DNA of 34,474 bases from an uncultured Bacteroidota bacterium (lineage in GTDB: Bacteria; Bacteroidota; Bacteroidia; Chitinophagales; UBA8649), in NCBI GenBank assembly GCA_937139485.1, contig CAKZQD010000073.1, forward strand, positions 1 through 34,474, read 5' to 3'. The notes below the pieces were generated by a model that saw only the letters and a program-made list of their open reading frames with translations, had not been told where the DNA came from and searched no databases. Below, in pieces: positions 24,950 through 32,987 of this stretch. Both the position numbers and the translations under genes were made by a program. The first letter of the stretch is position 1, and every line of letters begins with the position of its first letter.

Positions 24950-24957
24950 TATCTTTG
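24950..24957 (+). promoter_or_regulatory. -7 element of the PhnA-TerB-like operon
   Basis: TATCTTTG fits the TAnnTTTG consensus and lies 19 bases before the ATG at 24977. The -33 region is only T-rich, with no clear TTTG at the expected distance. Confidence 0.45.
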
Positions 24958-24976
24958 CAATAACAATATAAAAATA

Positions 24977-25549
24977 ATGAGTTTAGAAAAAGAAATAGCG
25001 CAAAGAAGTGAATCGAAATGTGAATTATGTGGATCTAATGATGATTTACAACTTTATTTTGTGCCTCCAGTAAAAGAAAAATTAAAGAATAACACTATAA
25101 ATACTTGTACTACATGCAAGAGCCAGTTAGAAAACCCTGAAAGTTTAGACGCAAACCATTGGCGTTGTTTAAACGACAGTATGTGGAGCGAAGTAGAAGC
25201 TGTAAAAGTAGTATCTTACCGAATGTTGCACGCTTTGAAAGCAGAAGGCTGGCCACAAGATTTAATAGATATGATGTATCTTGAAGACGAAACACTTGCT
25301 TGGGCAAAAGATGGCATGGTAGACGAAAATACTATTGTACACAAAGATGCTTTTGGTGCAGTATTGAAAGCTGGCGACACAGTAGTTCTAACACAATCTT
25401 TAAACGTAAAAGGCTCTTCGGCACAAGCAAAAAGAGGAACAGCCGTAAGAAGAATTTCTCTAGTACAAGACAATCCAGAGCAAATTGAAGGCAAAGTAGA
25501 CGGTCAGCAAATTGTAATTTTAACAAAATACGTAAAAAAATCTAACTAG
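24977..25549 (+). CDS. PhnA/YjdM family zinc-ribbon protein
   Basis: The 190-aa protein has an N-terminal zinc ribbon with CELCG (Cys15, Cys18) and CTTC, matching the PhnA_Zn_Ribbon. The C-terminal PhnA domain spans about residues 120-190 (FGAVLKAGDTVVLTQSLNVK and the following GTAVRRI). E. coli YjdM (formerly PhnA) has this ending but is shorter, and the middle segment (about 55-115) is an extension seen in some other members. Despite the old name, the protein is not a proven phosphonate enzyme. It is probably cytoplasmic. The TerB-like gene follows after one base. Confidence 0.85.
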   Translation: MSLEKEIAQRSESKCELCGSNDDLQLYFVPPVKEKLKNNTINTCTTCKSQLENPESLDANHWRCLNDSMWSEVEAVKVVSYRMLHALKAEGWPQDLIDMMYLEDETLAWAKDGMVDENTIVHKDAFGAVLKAGDTVVLTQSLNVKGSSAQAKRGTAVRRISLVQDNPEQIEGKVDGQQIVILTKYVKKSN

Positions 25550-25550
25550 T

Positions 25551-25925
25551 ATGTTTACTGAAGAAAAACTATACGATACTTTGGGCGAATTACTTTTTGT
25601 GGTTGCAATGGCAGATGGAATAATTCAAGAAGAAGAAACTAAAGCCTTGGAAAATTTATTAAAAGGACATTTACATGAAGAAAACATAAAATGGTCTTTC
25701 AATTATGAAGTTTCTAAAAATACCGATATTGAAGAACTTTATAAAAAAGTTATAATTACTTGCAAAAAAATTGGACCCTCACCTATTTACACAGAGTTTA
25801 TTTCTTCTATGAAAATTATTGCCGAAGCAGCTAATGGAACAGAAAAATCTGAAGAAAAAATTATAAATTGCTTTTCAAAAGAATTGATAGAAAAGTTTAA
25901 AAACGATATTGAAAATATAAAATGA
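25551..25925 (+). CDS. TerB-like helical protein
   Basis: The 124-aa protein is all-helical, without signal peptide or membrane helix. The N-terminal segment LGELLFVVAMADGIIQEEE (about 12-30) resembles the TerB/DjlA-N pattern, where an acidic loop after ADG...EE can bind metal. The later part, YTEFISSMKIIAEAANGTEK, resembles the second half of that fold, with a similar acidic turn. TerB-like proteins are linked to tellurite resistance and envelope stress, but a specific role here cannot be assigned. It is co-transcribed with the PhnA-like gene (one-base gap). About 260 bases of AT-rich non-coding DNA follow. Confidence 0.55.
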   Translation: MFTEEKLYDTLGELLFVVAMADGIIQEEETKALENLLKGHLHEENIKWSFNYEVSKNTDIEELYKKVIITCKKIGPSPIYTEFISSMKIIAEAANGTEKSEEKIINCFSKELIEKFKNDIENIK

Positions 25926-26081
25926 AACTTTTAATAAGTGCTAAAGGAATAGACTCTAAAAATGTTAGAAATTGATTTACAAACTTGTTTCCAAACTAAC
26001 ACAAAATATATTGCATAAAAGCAAAATATTCCATTGACATTTAAATTTTAAAAAACGACTTTTATTTTTATTCTTATTAAA

Positions 26082-26105
26082 TTATACATCTTCAAAAATG
26101 TATAA
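26082..26105. repeat. Perfect 8-base inverted repeat in the gap before the TPR gene
   Basis: TTATACAT (26082-26089) and ATGTATAA (26098-26105) are perfectly complementary around 8 bases. A second imperfect repeat (26005-26014 with 26021-26030, one mismatch) lies upstream. Either could end the PhnA-TerB transcript or bind a regulator. There is no coding potential in this gap. Confidence 0.35.
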
Positions 26106-26177
26106 ATAATGTTTTGTCACTAGACTGTAAAGAAAATTTGTTTTACTTCATTTTCTAAAGTGCTCAATTTTCTTTTT

Positions 26178-26185
26178 TATCTTTG
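26178..26185 (+). promoter_or_regulatory. -7 element abutting the TPR lipoprotein start
   Basis: TATCTTTG fits TAnnTTTG perfectly and is followed by CAAA and then the ATG. This argues that an upstream GTG (26160), which would put the promoter inside the gene, is not the start. The -33 region is weak. Confidence 0.5.
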
Positions 26186-26189
26186 CAAA

Positions 26190-27218
26190 ATGAAAATGAA
26201 ACAAGCACATTTATTAGCAATTCTATTTTTGATGATTGCTTTTTCTTGTAAAGAAAAAACAACTGACGAAAAGGACAAAAAAGTTGTGATAAACTCTGCC
26301 GAAAATGCCTACTCCAAAACGGCAGCATTAGACAGCTTAATTGAACTAAATCCAGACAATAGTAATTTATACTATCAACGTTCAAGATATTATTATGATA
26401 GAAAATTATTTCCAAAGGCGCTTATTGATATTTTATATGCTACACAACTCGATAGCAAAAATATAGCTGCATATTTGCTCGCTGGCGATATTTATATTGC
26501 AATGGGACAAGGGCAAGATGCCATTGACATTATGAATGAAGCTATTAATAACAACCAAGGAAATGAAATTCTATATGAAAGAGCAGTTGAGTATAATTTT
26601 TACATGAAAAATATTCAATCTGCTATGAATTTTGCAAACGATTTATTAAAAATAAATAAAAACAATGCAAATGCTTACTTTTTTAAAGGTTTAATTCATA
26701 AAGAAAATAACATAGATAAAGCCATTTCAAATTTTCAAACTGCTGTAGAGCAAGACCCAACATACTATAACGCTTATATGCAATTGGCGACACTTTTTTC
26801 AAAAAAGAATGATAAAATGGCTATTCAATATTATGATAATGCGCTACGCCTACAAGCAAAAAGTAGAGAAGCAATATATGGTAAAGGCTATTTTTATCAA
26901 CAACAAAAACAATTTAACAAAGCAAAAAGTGAATACAAAATTTTAATTATTGAAAATAGAGGAGACTATCAAGCTATTTTTAATATGGCGCACTGTTTTT
27001 TAGCACAAGATTCTTTAAAAAAGGCAGAAAGTCATTTCAATATGGCTGTTTCTGCAAAACCAGATTATGTAGATGCTATTTACATGCAAGGTCAAATTGC
27101 TGAAAGACTTGGAGATATTGTAAGTGCAAAAATATTGTATCAAAATGCTTTAAAAATGCTTCCAGGAAACGAAACTATTTTACAATCTCTAAAAGAAATA
27201 AAAGCCAAAGAGCAATAA
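26190..27218 (+). CDS. TPR-repeat lipoprotein
   Basis: From the ATG at 26190 the product is 342 aa with a lipoprotein signal (HLLAILFLMIAFSC, lipidated Cys20). An upstream in-frame GTG at 26160 would add 10 residues but overlaps the promoter. The rest is tetratricopeptide repeats, about seven units of 34 residues from about residue 55 to 335, with typical A-x-Y/W-x-x-G-x-x-x-x positions such as PTYYNAYMQLATLFSKKND and PDYVDAIYMQGQIAERLGD. It probably sits on the periplasmic face of a membrane and scaffolds protein contacts. Partners are unknown. It is a single gene whose stop is directly adjacent to the stop of the convergent outer-membrane gene. Confidence 0.82.
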   Translation: MKMKQAHLLAILFLMIAFSCKEKTTDEKDKKVVINSAENAYSKTAALDSLIELNPDNSNLYYQRSRYYYDRKLFPKALIDILYATQLDSKNIAAYLLAGDIYIAMGQGQDAIDIMNEAINNNQGNEILYERAVEYNFYMKNIQSAMNFANDLLKINKNNANAYFFKGLIHKENNIDKAISNFQTAVEQDPTYYNAYMQLATLFSKKNDKMAIQYYDNALRLQAKSREAIYGKGYFYQQQKQFNKAKSEYKILIIENRGDYQAIFNMAHCFLAQDSLKKAESHFNMAVSAKPDYVDAIYMQGQIAERLGDIVSAKILYQNALKMLPGNETILQSLKEIKAKEQ

Positions 27219-27941
27219 TTATTTTTTAGTGAAATAGTGTAACTGCAACAACATGCCTAAATATGCATCTGGATGCCATTGGTTTCCTCTATATTTTGGT
27301 TTAGAAATAGGGAAAATAATATTAATATCATTTTCATTACTAACATTATCTGGTAGATTGGTAAATCGTTGTGAATACCTTGCTCCTATTCCAAAAACCA
27401 TTTGAATTGGTCTAGCTTTAGCAAGTTTAGTAGTAAAACCTACCTTTATCATTCCACCATAAGCTAGCTTATTTATATCAAATTTTAATTGTTGCCTATA
27501 CGCTCCATTTGCTCTAGAAACCATTTCGTTTCTTTTAATATTTACATATCTAAAATTAAAAGATGGCGAAATAAAAAAACGACTTCCAAACAAACGGTCT
27601 TTACTTAATGGATAAAATCTTGGTTCAACAATGTATATTAATCCATTTTTTAATTTTGGTTTACTAGAAGCAAAATTATCCCAAAAAGTATAAAAAGGGT
27701 TTAACCAATTATTTACAAAGCCAAGTTCTTGGTGTACTCCAAACCATTCATTTACTTTAATATCTAAACCCACCTGAAGTGAAGGACTATTAATATCTAG
27801 CTGGCTAAGTAAAGCTAGACTTAATATATATTTTTCTCTTGGATAAGTTACAGAAGTATTTTCAGCGTTTTGAATTTCTTGTGCTATTAAAGATATACTA
27901 AAACTAAAAAGTACAAAGGTTAAAAAGTAGTGCTTAATCAT
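27219..27941 (-). CDS. Predicted outer-membrane beta-barrel protein
   Basis: The 240-aa protein has a signal peptide (MIKHYFLTFVLFSFSISLIA, cleaved before QEIQ) and a series of amphipathic strands with aromatic girdles, such as LQVGLDIKVNEWFGVHQELG and RFFISPSFNFRYVNI. It ends with strands ...DAYLGMLLQLHYFTKK, typical of small barrels. I cannot assign a family. It is the last gene of the LVIVD operon, overlapping the preceding gene by 8 bases, so it may be the outer-membrane partner of the two LVIVD lipoproteins. Confidence 0.62.
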   Translation of the reverse strand: MIKHYFLTFVLFSFSISLIAQEIQNAENTSVTYPREKYILSLALLSQLDINSPSLQVGLDIKVNEWFGVHQELGFVNNWLNPFYTFWDNFASSKPKLKNGLIYIVEPRFYPLSKDRLFGSRFFISPSFNFRYVNIKRNEMVSRANGAYRQQLKFDINKLAYGGMIKVGFTTKLAKARPIQMVFGIGARYSQRFTNLPDNVSNENDINIIFPISKPKYRGNQWHPDAYLGMLLQLHYFTKK

Positions 27942-28698
27942 TTAAATCTAATAAAGATGTTAAAGTAATATTATTTATATCAGTATAATTAAACTGACGT
28001 AGTCCATCTGTAGATACAACCATTAGATTACCATTGTCTGGTATTACATCATTTGCCACAAAGCCAGCTAGTGTGTCTATAACTGTTGGGTTTTCAGGAT
28101 CTATGCTTAAATCAAAAACAATTACGCCAACATCTGCATCGCAAATAAATAAATGTGAACCATCTATTCCAAGTCCTTTAGGGCCTTTTAACTGAACAAT
28201 ATTTACAAGTTCTGGATACAAAACATTGCTAATATCTACAATTTGTAATTCGTTGACTGGTCCAGAATTACTACAATCTGGGCTTTGTGTATTTAAAGTT
28301 ACATAAGCATAATCTTCATTTGCAACCACCGGATCGCAAGATGTTACGTGTTCTAGTCTTTCGCTTGAAGCTTCTACAGGTTTTGCTGGGTTAGAAATAT
28401 CATATACATACATTCCATCTGTACTACCTACAAAAATATAATTTGCAAAAGGAAATAAAGTTTCTATTCCAAAATCTAAATCTAGCTTATCGGTAAGTAT
28501 TGGATTTGAAGCATCTAAAATATTAAACGTACTTAGTGTTTTATTATCGATAACATATAAATAATCGTTTACAACAATCATTCTAGCCAAAGAACCACTT
28601 TTTCCAATAGTTAAAACATTGTTTCCGTCAGATTTTTGACAGCCAAACGCCAATAAAAAACCCAACAATACTAAACTTATTTTCTTAAAATTTTTCAT
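27934..28698 (-). CDS. LVIVD-repeat beta-propeller lipoprotein
   Basis: The 254-aa protein has a lipoprotein signal (ISLVLLGFLLAFGC, lipidated Cys20) and repeated LVIVD-type units of about 40 residues with the D-I-S/x-N-P signature: FNILDASNPILTD, VYDISNPAKPVEAS, LQIVDISNVLYPELV, VFDLSIDPENPTVID. These form a beta-propeller-like surface. LVIVD proteins are common on the surface of Bacteroidota, mostly without known ligands. Two internal cysteines (around TSCDP and SPDCSN) may form a disulfide. It lies one base after the preceding lipoprotein and overlaps the outer-membrane gene by 8 bases. The divergent haem-type operon suggests a related role. Confidence 0.75.
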   Translation of the reverse strand: MKNFKKISLVLLGFLLAFGCQKSDGNNVLTIGKSGSLARMIVVNDYLYVIDNKTLSTFNILDASNPILTDKLDLDFGIETLFPFANYIFVGSTDGMYVYDISNPAKPVEASSERLEHVTSCDPVVANEDYAYVTLNTQSPDCSNSGPVNELQIVDISNVLYPELVNIVQLKGPKGLGIDGSHLFICDADVGVIVFDLSIDPENPTVIDTLAGFVANDVIPDNGNLMVVSTDGLRQFNYTDINNITLTSLLDLND

Positions 28699-28699
28699 A

Positions 28700-29224
28700 T
28701 TATCTTCTACATTTAGGGTTTTCTAATTTGGCATCTACCCAATCTAAGGCAATACCTTTTTGCTCGTCTACACATTCAAAATATCCAAAATAATCTGTAG
28801 GAAAATATCCAGCATTAAATTGGTATACGTTTTTTAATCGCTTTGCTACAACAACATTTGAAACATCAGTAATATCAATTGCCAATAAATCATCGCCATT
28901 GTCTGCAAACATCACATTGTTTTTTACCGCCATATCATTATTGCCCAAAATAGAAATAAAAGCTTGTTTTGTAGGCGCACTTGGGTTTGCATTGTTTATT
29001 ACGTGCACTCCAGTACCTTTATCAGAAATATAAATAGTATGACCAATTTTAAATATTTTACCTACTATTTCAAATGGCTTTGCATTTTCAGACTTTACAT
29101 TTGTATATTTTTCTAAACTTATGTAAACTGGTTTTTTTCCAGAAACAGCTCCTACATCAACATTTTTTGTACAAGCTAAAGACAAAAAAATTAGCAAAAT
29201 AGAAAACATTTTTAGTTTTATCAT
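28700..29224 (-). CDS. Short LVIVD-like lipoprotein
   Basis: From the ATG at 29224 this is a 174-aa lipoprotein (MIKLKMFSILLIFLSLAC, lipidated Cys18). A TTG at 29242 would add six residues but weakens the signal peptide. It has fewer LVIVD-like units than its neighbour, mainly VHVINNANPSAPTKQAFISI and AIDITDVSNVVVAKRL. The C terminus (FECVDEQKGIALDWVDAK, CRR) holds two more cysteines that could pair. Its repeats would make only part of a propeller, so it may assemble with the next lipoprotein encoded one base downstream. Function unknown. Confidence 0.7.
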   Translation of the reverse strand: MIKLKMFSILLIFLSLACTKNVDVGAVSGKKPVYISLEKYTNVKSENAKPFEIVGKIFKIGHTIYISDKGTGVHVINNANPSAPTKQAFISILGNNDMAVKNNVMFADNGDDLLAIDITDVSNVVVAKRLKNVYQFNAGYFPTDYFGYFECVDEQKGIALDWVDAKLENPKCRR

Positions 29225-29264
29225 AGTATGTTTTTTATTCAAAAATAAGTATTATTTATTTAAT

Positions 29265-29272
29265 CAAATTTA
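29265..29272 (-). promoter_or_regulatory. -7 element of the LVIVD operon
   Basis: On the minus strand TAAATTTG matches TAnnTTTG, about 40 bases before the ATG at 29224. The TGACA repeat copy at 29298-29315 lies 25 bases upstream of it. Confidence 0.45.
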
Positions 29273-29297
29273 TCTATTTACCTAGCTAAAATGATTT

Positions 29298-29315
29298 ATG
29301 ACAAATCGCTGACAA
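29298..29315. promoter_or_regulatory. Tandem TGACA operator candidate, copy 1
   Basis: ATGACAAATCGCTGACAA contains two TGACA half-sites 11 bases apart (29299 and 29310). It matches copy 2 at 15 of 18 positions. Read on the minus strand it is TTGTCA-N5-TTGTCAT, the spacing of a Pho box. It lies just upstream of the LVIVD operon promoter. Confidence 0.5.
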
Positions 29316-29398
29316 AAGTTCAAAAATAAATTGCCATATTACACTAAATATGATCTAAATCAGTTAATTCTATTCATTTTTAAGCAATGAAAGGCATT

Positions 29399-29416
29399 AT
29401 GACAAAACCGTGACAA
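29399..29416. promoter_or_regulatory. Tandem TGACA operator candidate, copy 2
   Basis: ATGACAAAACCGTGACAA has TGACA half-sites at 29400 and 29411, again 11 bases apart and in the same orientation as copy 1. It lies 40 bases upstream of the -7 element of the HmuY-TonB receptor operon, where an activator could bind. Confidence 0.5.
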
Positions 29417-29456
29417 TTTTGTTTTCAAACACAAATTACAGCCCAAAGCATAGCCT

Positions 29457-29464
29457 TATATTTG
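29457..29464 (+). promoter_or_regulatory. -7 element of the HmuY-like/TonB receptor operon
   Basis: TATATTTG is a perfect TAnnTTTG match, 40 bases before the ATG at 29505. No convincing -33 TTTG is at the usual distance, which fits an activator-dependent promoter. Confidence 0.5.
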
Positions 29465-29504
29465 CAGTATAGAAGTAAATTATTTAAAACCAAAAGTAAA
29501 AACG

Positions 29505-30746
29505 ATGAAAAAAATATTTATTCTACTAGTAAGTTCTATCATTTTTTCAAACATTGCTACGGCACAAGTAATAGAAGATTCGGTAGATATGAATGCAAAC
29601 TTTACAATGGATGTATTTTATAGCTTAGATAATGGCACTACTCAAACAGTTGCTAGTGCAGAGTGGACAGTTGCATTTTCAGTAAACAGCTTTTCAGCTG
29701 CTATACTAATAAACTCTGGAAACGGTGTAAGGCTTTGGAAAACTGATTATGTAATAAATAATTTTAATAATGTAGATACTACAAATAATTTTTCCAACTG
29801 GAATTTACAGTTTGATACTTATGAGTCTTTAGAAAGCAAAACTTCTTTTGAAGCAAACCCACTAGGTTCTTTACACTATGGCTGGGGCGAATATGCGGGG
29901 TCTCCAACTCACGACATTAATGGAGATGGTGTTTTTGTGCTTAAAACAGTTTCTGATGAATTTTATAAAATAATTGTTATTAAAAAGCATATAGGAGAAT
30001 GGCATTACAGATATGCTACACTAAATAACAGCTTCGACACTACAATTGTATACCAGGCAACAGATTTACAAGATAGAAACTTTGCTTATTTAAATATGGA
30101 CAATCATTTAGTTGCAAACAGAGAACCTTCAAACACCGAATGGGATTTATTGTTTACAAAATACTATGATACAGATGAATCTGAAATCGTAACAGGAGTT
30201 TTGTTAAACAAAGGTGCAGAAGTTGTAGAAATAGACGGCACATCACCAGCAAGTGCATCTTATGAAGACGAAACTTTTGATGCTACTACAAAGTCAATAG
30301 GATCTGACTGGAAACAGTATAATGGAACAACAGCACTTTATGATTTAGATAATGACAGAACCTATTTTGTAAAACAACTTAATGGTGCAATTTATAAACT
30401 AAACTTTACAAGATTTGATGGCACCTCTACAGGCAAAATTGGATTTACTAAAGAAAAACTAGTAGCATCTGCAGTAAAAGATATTGCAGCTATAAAGACC
30501 GTTTCTTTATATCCTAACCCAGCAAAAGGAAATGCATTTATAGCTTTAGATTTAAAACAAAAAGCAAACATTAGCTATGCTATTTCTAATATGATAGGCA
30601 AAGTAGTGGCTCAAAATACCGCAGATTTAAATAGTGGATTAAACGTGTTAAAACTAAATACATCTAATTTGAACACTGGTATATACTTAGTACAAATTAA
30701 AAACGGAAAAGAAACACAAACATTAAAACTAAGTGTAAGCAAATAG
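29505..30746 (+). CDS. HmuY-like secreted protein with T9SS type A sorting domain
   Basis: The 413-aa protein has a signal peptide (cleaved near IATAQ, residue 21). Two HmuY-like units follow (about 25-170 and 195-325). Each starts with an EW-h-h-h-F strand (EWTVAFSV, EWDLLFTKYYD), then a h-h-N-x-G turn (LINSGNGV, LLNKGAEV), and ends with a strand pair around FVLKTVSDEFYKIIVI or FVKQLNGAIYKLNFTRF. HmuY of Porphyromonas is a haem-capturing surface lipoprotein. The last 80 residues are a classic type A sorting domain (VSLYPNPAKGNAFI ... GIYLVQIKNGKETQTLKLSV), so this version is exported by T9SS rather than lipidated. It heads an operon with a TonB-dependent receptor three bases downstream. Haem as ligand is inferred from family and context. 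Confidence 0.62.
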   Translation: MKKIFILLVSSIIFSNIATAQVIEDSVDMNANFTMDVFYSLDNGTTQTVASAEWTVAFSVNSFSAAILINSGNGVRLWKTDYVINNFNNVDTTNNFSNWNLQFDTYESLESKTSFEANPLGSLHYGWGEYAGSPTHDINGDGVFVLKTVSDEFYKIIVIKKHIGEWHYRYATLNNSFDTTIVYQATDLQDRNFAYLNMDNHLVANREPSNTEWDLLFTKYYDTDESEIVTGVLLNKGAEVVEIDGTSPASASYEDETFDATTKSIGSDWKQYNGTTALYDLDNDRTYFVKQLNGAIYKLNFTRFDGTSTGKIGFTKEKLVASAVKDIAAIKTVSLYPNPAKGNAFIALDLKQKANISYAISNMIGKVVAQNTADLNSGLNVLKLNTSNLNTGIYLVQIKNGKETQTLKLSVSK

Positions 30747-30749
30747 CCA

Positions 30750-32987
30750 ATGGGCAAAACAGCAATTACATATCTAATAACAATAATTTTGAGCCTTTCA
30801 GTATTTTCTGCTAAGGCTCAAAATACTTTTAAAGTATTTGATGCTAAAACTTTAGAAGCACTTTCTTATGCAACTGTACAGCTTGTAAATACCGAAGGTA
30901 AAAGGTACAATAGTTCTACAAACTACGAAGGTGAAATAGAAATTCCTTTTCAGTTTGAAGGCGACATTGAAGTACAAATTTCTTATGTAGGTTATCAAAG
31001 TTTTATAAAAAAAATAAACCCAAGTAGAACCAAAATAATTTACCTATTTCCTTACGAAGAAAAAGTAGACGATGTAATAGTAACAGCAAATCCCAAAGAA
31101 TCTTCATCTAAAGAAAGTTTGTACAAAATAGAAGTAATAGCAAAAGAAGAAATAGAAAGTAGAGCAGCAAATACACTAGACGAAGCCTTAATGAACAACA
31201 TGAATATAGAAATTCAGCGTAGTGTTTTAGGTTCTAGTATAAATTTACAAGGCTTAAGTGGTGCTAATGTAAAAATAATGATAGATGGCGTACCAGTAGT
31301 TGGTAGACTAAACGGCGAAGTAGATTTAAGCCAAATAAACATGAGCAATATAGAACGAATAGAAATAGTAGAAGGACCACTTTCTGTTATTTATGGCTCA
31401 AATGCCCTAGCTGGTGTAATAAACCTAATTACCAAAAAATCTCAAAAAAACAAATACGAAGTTGGTATAAACACCTACTACGAATCTGTAGGAAACTATA
31501 ATGTAGATGCAAACCTAGGAGTAAAATTTAAAGACCATTACCTTTCTGTAAATGGTGGAAGATACTTTTTTGCAGGTTGGAATGAAGGAGATTATAATAG
31601 AGACTTAGATTGGGATCCTAAAGAAGTTTACTTTGCCGATTTTAACTATGTTTATAGAACAAAAGGCGATTGGTTTAACCGTGTAAAAGTTTCTTATTTT
31701 AAAGATAAAATTTTAGATAGAAAAAATCCAAGTAGTTTTTTTACCAAAGCAGATGATATATGGTTTAAAACCAGAAGAATAGATGCAGCTTATATTTTGA
31801 ACGGTACTTACAAAGAAAATTTTTATATTCAATCTACAAATGCTTATAACAATTACAGTAGAATAAAGAATACATACACTAAAGACCTCTCTAATTTAGG
31901 AAGTATTATTAAGCAAAATACAGATTTTAGTAATTTTCAAGACACAACAGTTATTCAACAAGTTACTTCTAGAACATTTATAGCATATAAAAATCCAAAT
32001 GCAAAATACAACTATCAAGTAGGCTACGATTTTAATTTAGAATCTGGAAAAGGACAAAAATTTTCTGACGATGAAGGAAAAAATATTACAATGGCAGATA
32101 TTGCTGCTTTTGTAACATTTACCTACAAACCAACAAAAAAATTGAGTATTCAACCAGCTATGCGCTATGGTTACAATTCTAAATTTACTACACGCCCTAC
32201 CCTTTCTGGAACTATTAAATACAACTTTACAAAAAACACCATTTTTAGAATAAGTTATGGAATGGGCTTTAGAGCACCAACATTAAAAGAAATGTATTTA
32301 GATTTTCAAGACATAAACCATAACATACAAGGAAATGAAGATTTAAAAGCAGAAAGATCTCATAATGTATCAGTAAATTTTGAATTTGGAAAAAGTATAA
32401 AACTTCACAATTACAATGTTAAAATTGGTGGTTTTTTCAACCATAAATATGATGGCATTTTCTTAGCACAAAAAATAAGTGCCGATGATACAGAGTTTAC
32501 GTATGTAAATGCAGATAAGTTTCAAACTTTAGGCGGGCAAATAGATATTGCATATAAAGTAAAGCATTTTTCAGCAAATACTGGTTTATCTTATATAGGT
32601 ACTTACAATACAGAAGTAGAAGGAAATGATGATTTAAATAAATTTTTCTTTAGACCACAATGGAAATTGAATTTAAGCTATAATTTTGCAAAATGGGGTT
32701 TAAAAATTTCATTATTTAATAAATTAATTGGTAGTTCTTATGATTACAATATTGCAGCAGATGGAACTACAAAAGCTGTAAAACTAGACACTTATGATCT
32801 GATGGACTTTACCGCTACTAAAACCCTATGGAAAAAAAGAATTAAAATTTCGGCAGGAATAAAAAATATTCTTGGAGTTACTTCTGTAAACAATGGTTTA
32901 GTTTCTGCTGGTGCGCACTCATCTGGCGGCGGTGCTCAAATATCTACTGGCAGAACATATTTTGTAGGTTTAAAATTTAATTATTAA
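30750..32987 (+). CDS. TonB-dependent receptor, haem-receptor-like
   Basis: The 745-aa protein has a signal peptide (to about residue 23), a CarboxypepD_reg-like beta domain (about 25-100), a plug domain (about 112-235: LQGLSGANVKIMIDGVPVVG, VEGPLSVIYGSNALAGVINL) and a 22-strand barrel (about 240-745). A FRAP motif (FRAPTLKEMY from 507) is followed by GNEDLKAE (528-535) in the NPNL position, with His524 between. This arrangement is known from haem/haemoglobin receptors such as HemR and HmuR. The C-terminal end (GRTYFVGLKFNY) is a standard barrel-closing strand. Energy would come from TonB-ExbBD, encoded elsewhere. It is flanked by two HmuY-like genes, supporting haem or a similar ligand. Confidence 0.85.
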   Translation: MGKTAITYLITIILSLSVFSAKAQNTFKVFDAKTLEALSYATVQLVNTEGKRYNSSTNYEGEIEIPFQFEGDIEVQISYVGYQSFIKKINPSRTKIIYLFPYEEKVDDVIVTANPKESSSKESLYKIEVIAKEEIESRAANTLDEALMNNMNIEIQRSVLGSSINLQGLSGANVKIMIDGVPVVGRLNGEVDLSQINMSNIERIEIVEGPLSVIYGSNALAGVINLITKKSQKNKYEVGINTYYESVGNYNVDANLGVKFKDHYLSVNGGRYFFAGWNEGDYNRDLDWDPKEVYFADFNYVYRTKGDWFNRVKVSYFKDKILDRKNPSSFFTKADDIWFKTRRIDAAYILNGTYKENFYIQSTNAYNNYSRIKNTYTKDLSNLGSIIKQNTDFSNFQDTTVIQQVTSRTFIAYKNPNAKYNYQVGYDFNLESGKGQKFSDDEGKNITMADIAAFVTFTYKPTKKLSIQPAMRYGYNSKFTTRPTLSGTIKYNFTKNTIFRISYGMGFRAPTLKEMYLDFQDINHNIQGNEDLKAERSHNVSVNFEFGKSIKLHNYNVKIGGFFNHKYDGIFLAQKISADDTEFTYVNADKFQTLGGQIDIAYKVKHFSANTGLSYIGTYNTEVEGNDDLNKFFFRPQWKLNLSYNFAKWGLKISLFNKLIGSSYDYNIAADGTTKAVKLDTYDLMDFTATKTLWKKRIKISAGIKNILGVTSVNNGLVSAGAHSSGGGAQISTGRTYFVGLKFNY

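Noticed and set aside
25216..25494. Antisense and alternative-frame ORFs over the PhnA-like gene
   Set aside because: Several overlapping frames are open here, but only the PhnA frame has zinc-ribbon and PhnA motifs and a promoter.
26160..26189. GTG start for the TPR lipoprotein 10 codons upstream
   Set aside because: The extension would run through the perfect -7 element at 26178-26185, and the ATG at 26190 gives a normal lipoprotein signal with Cys20.
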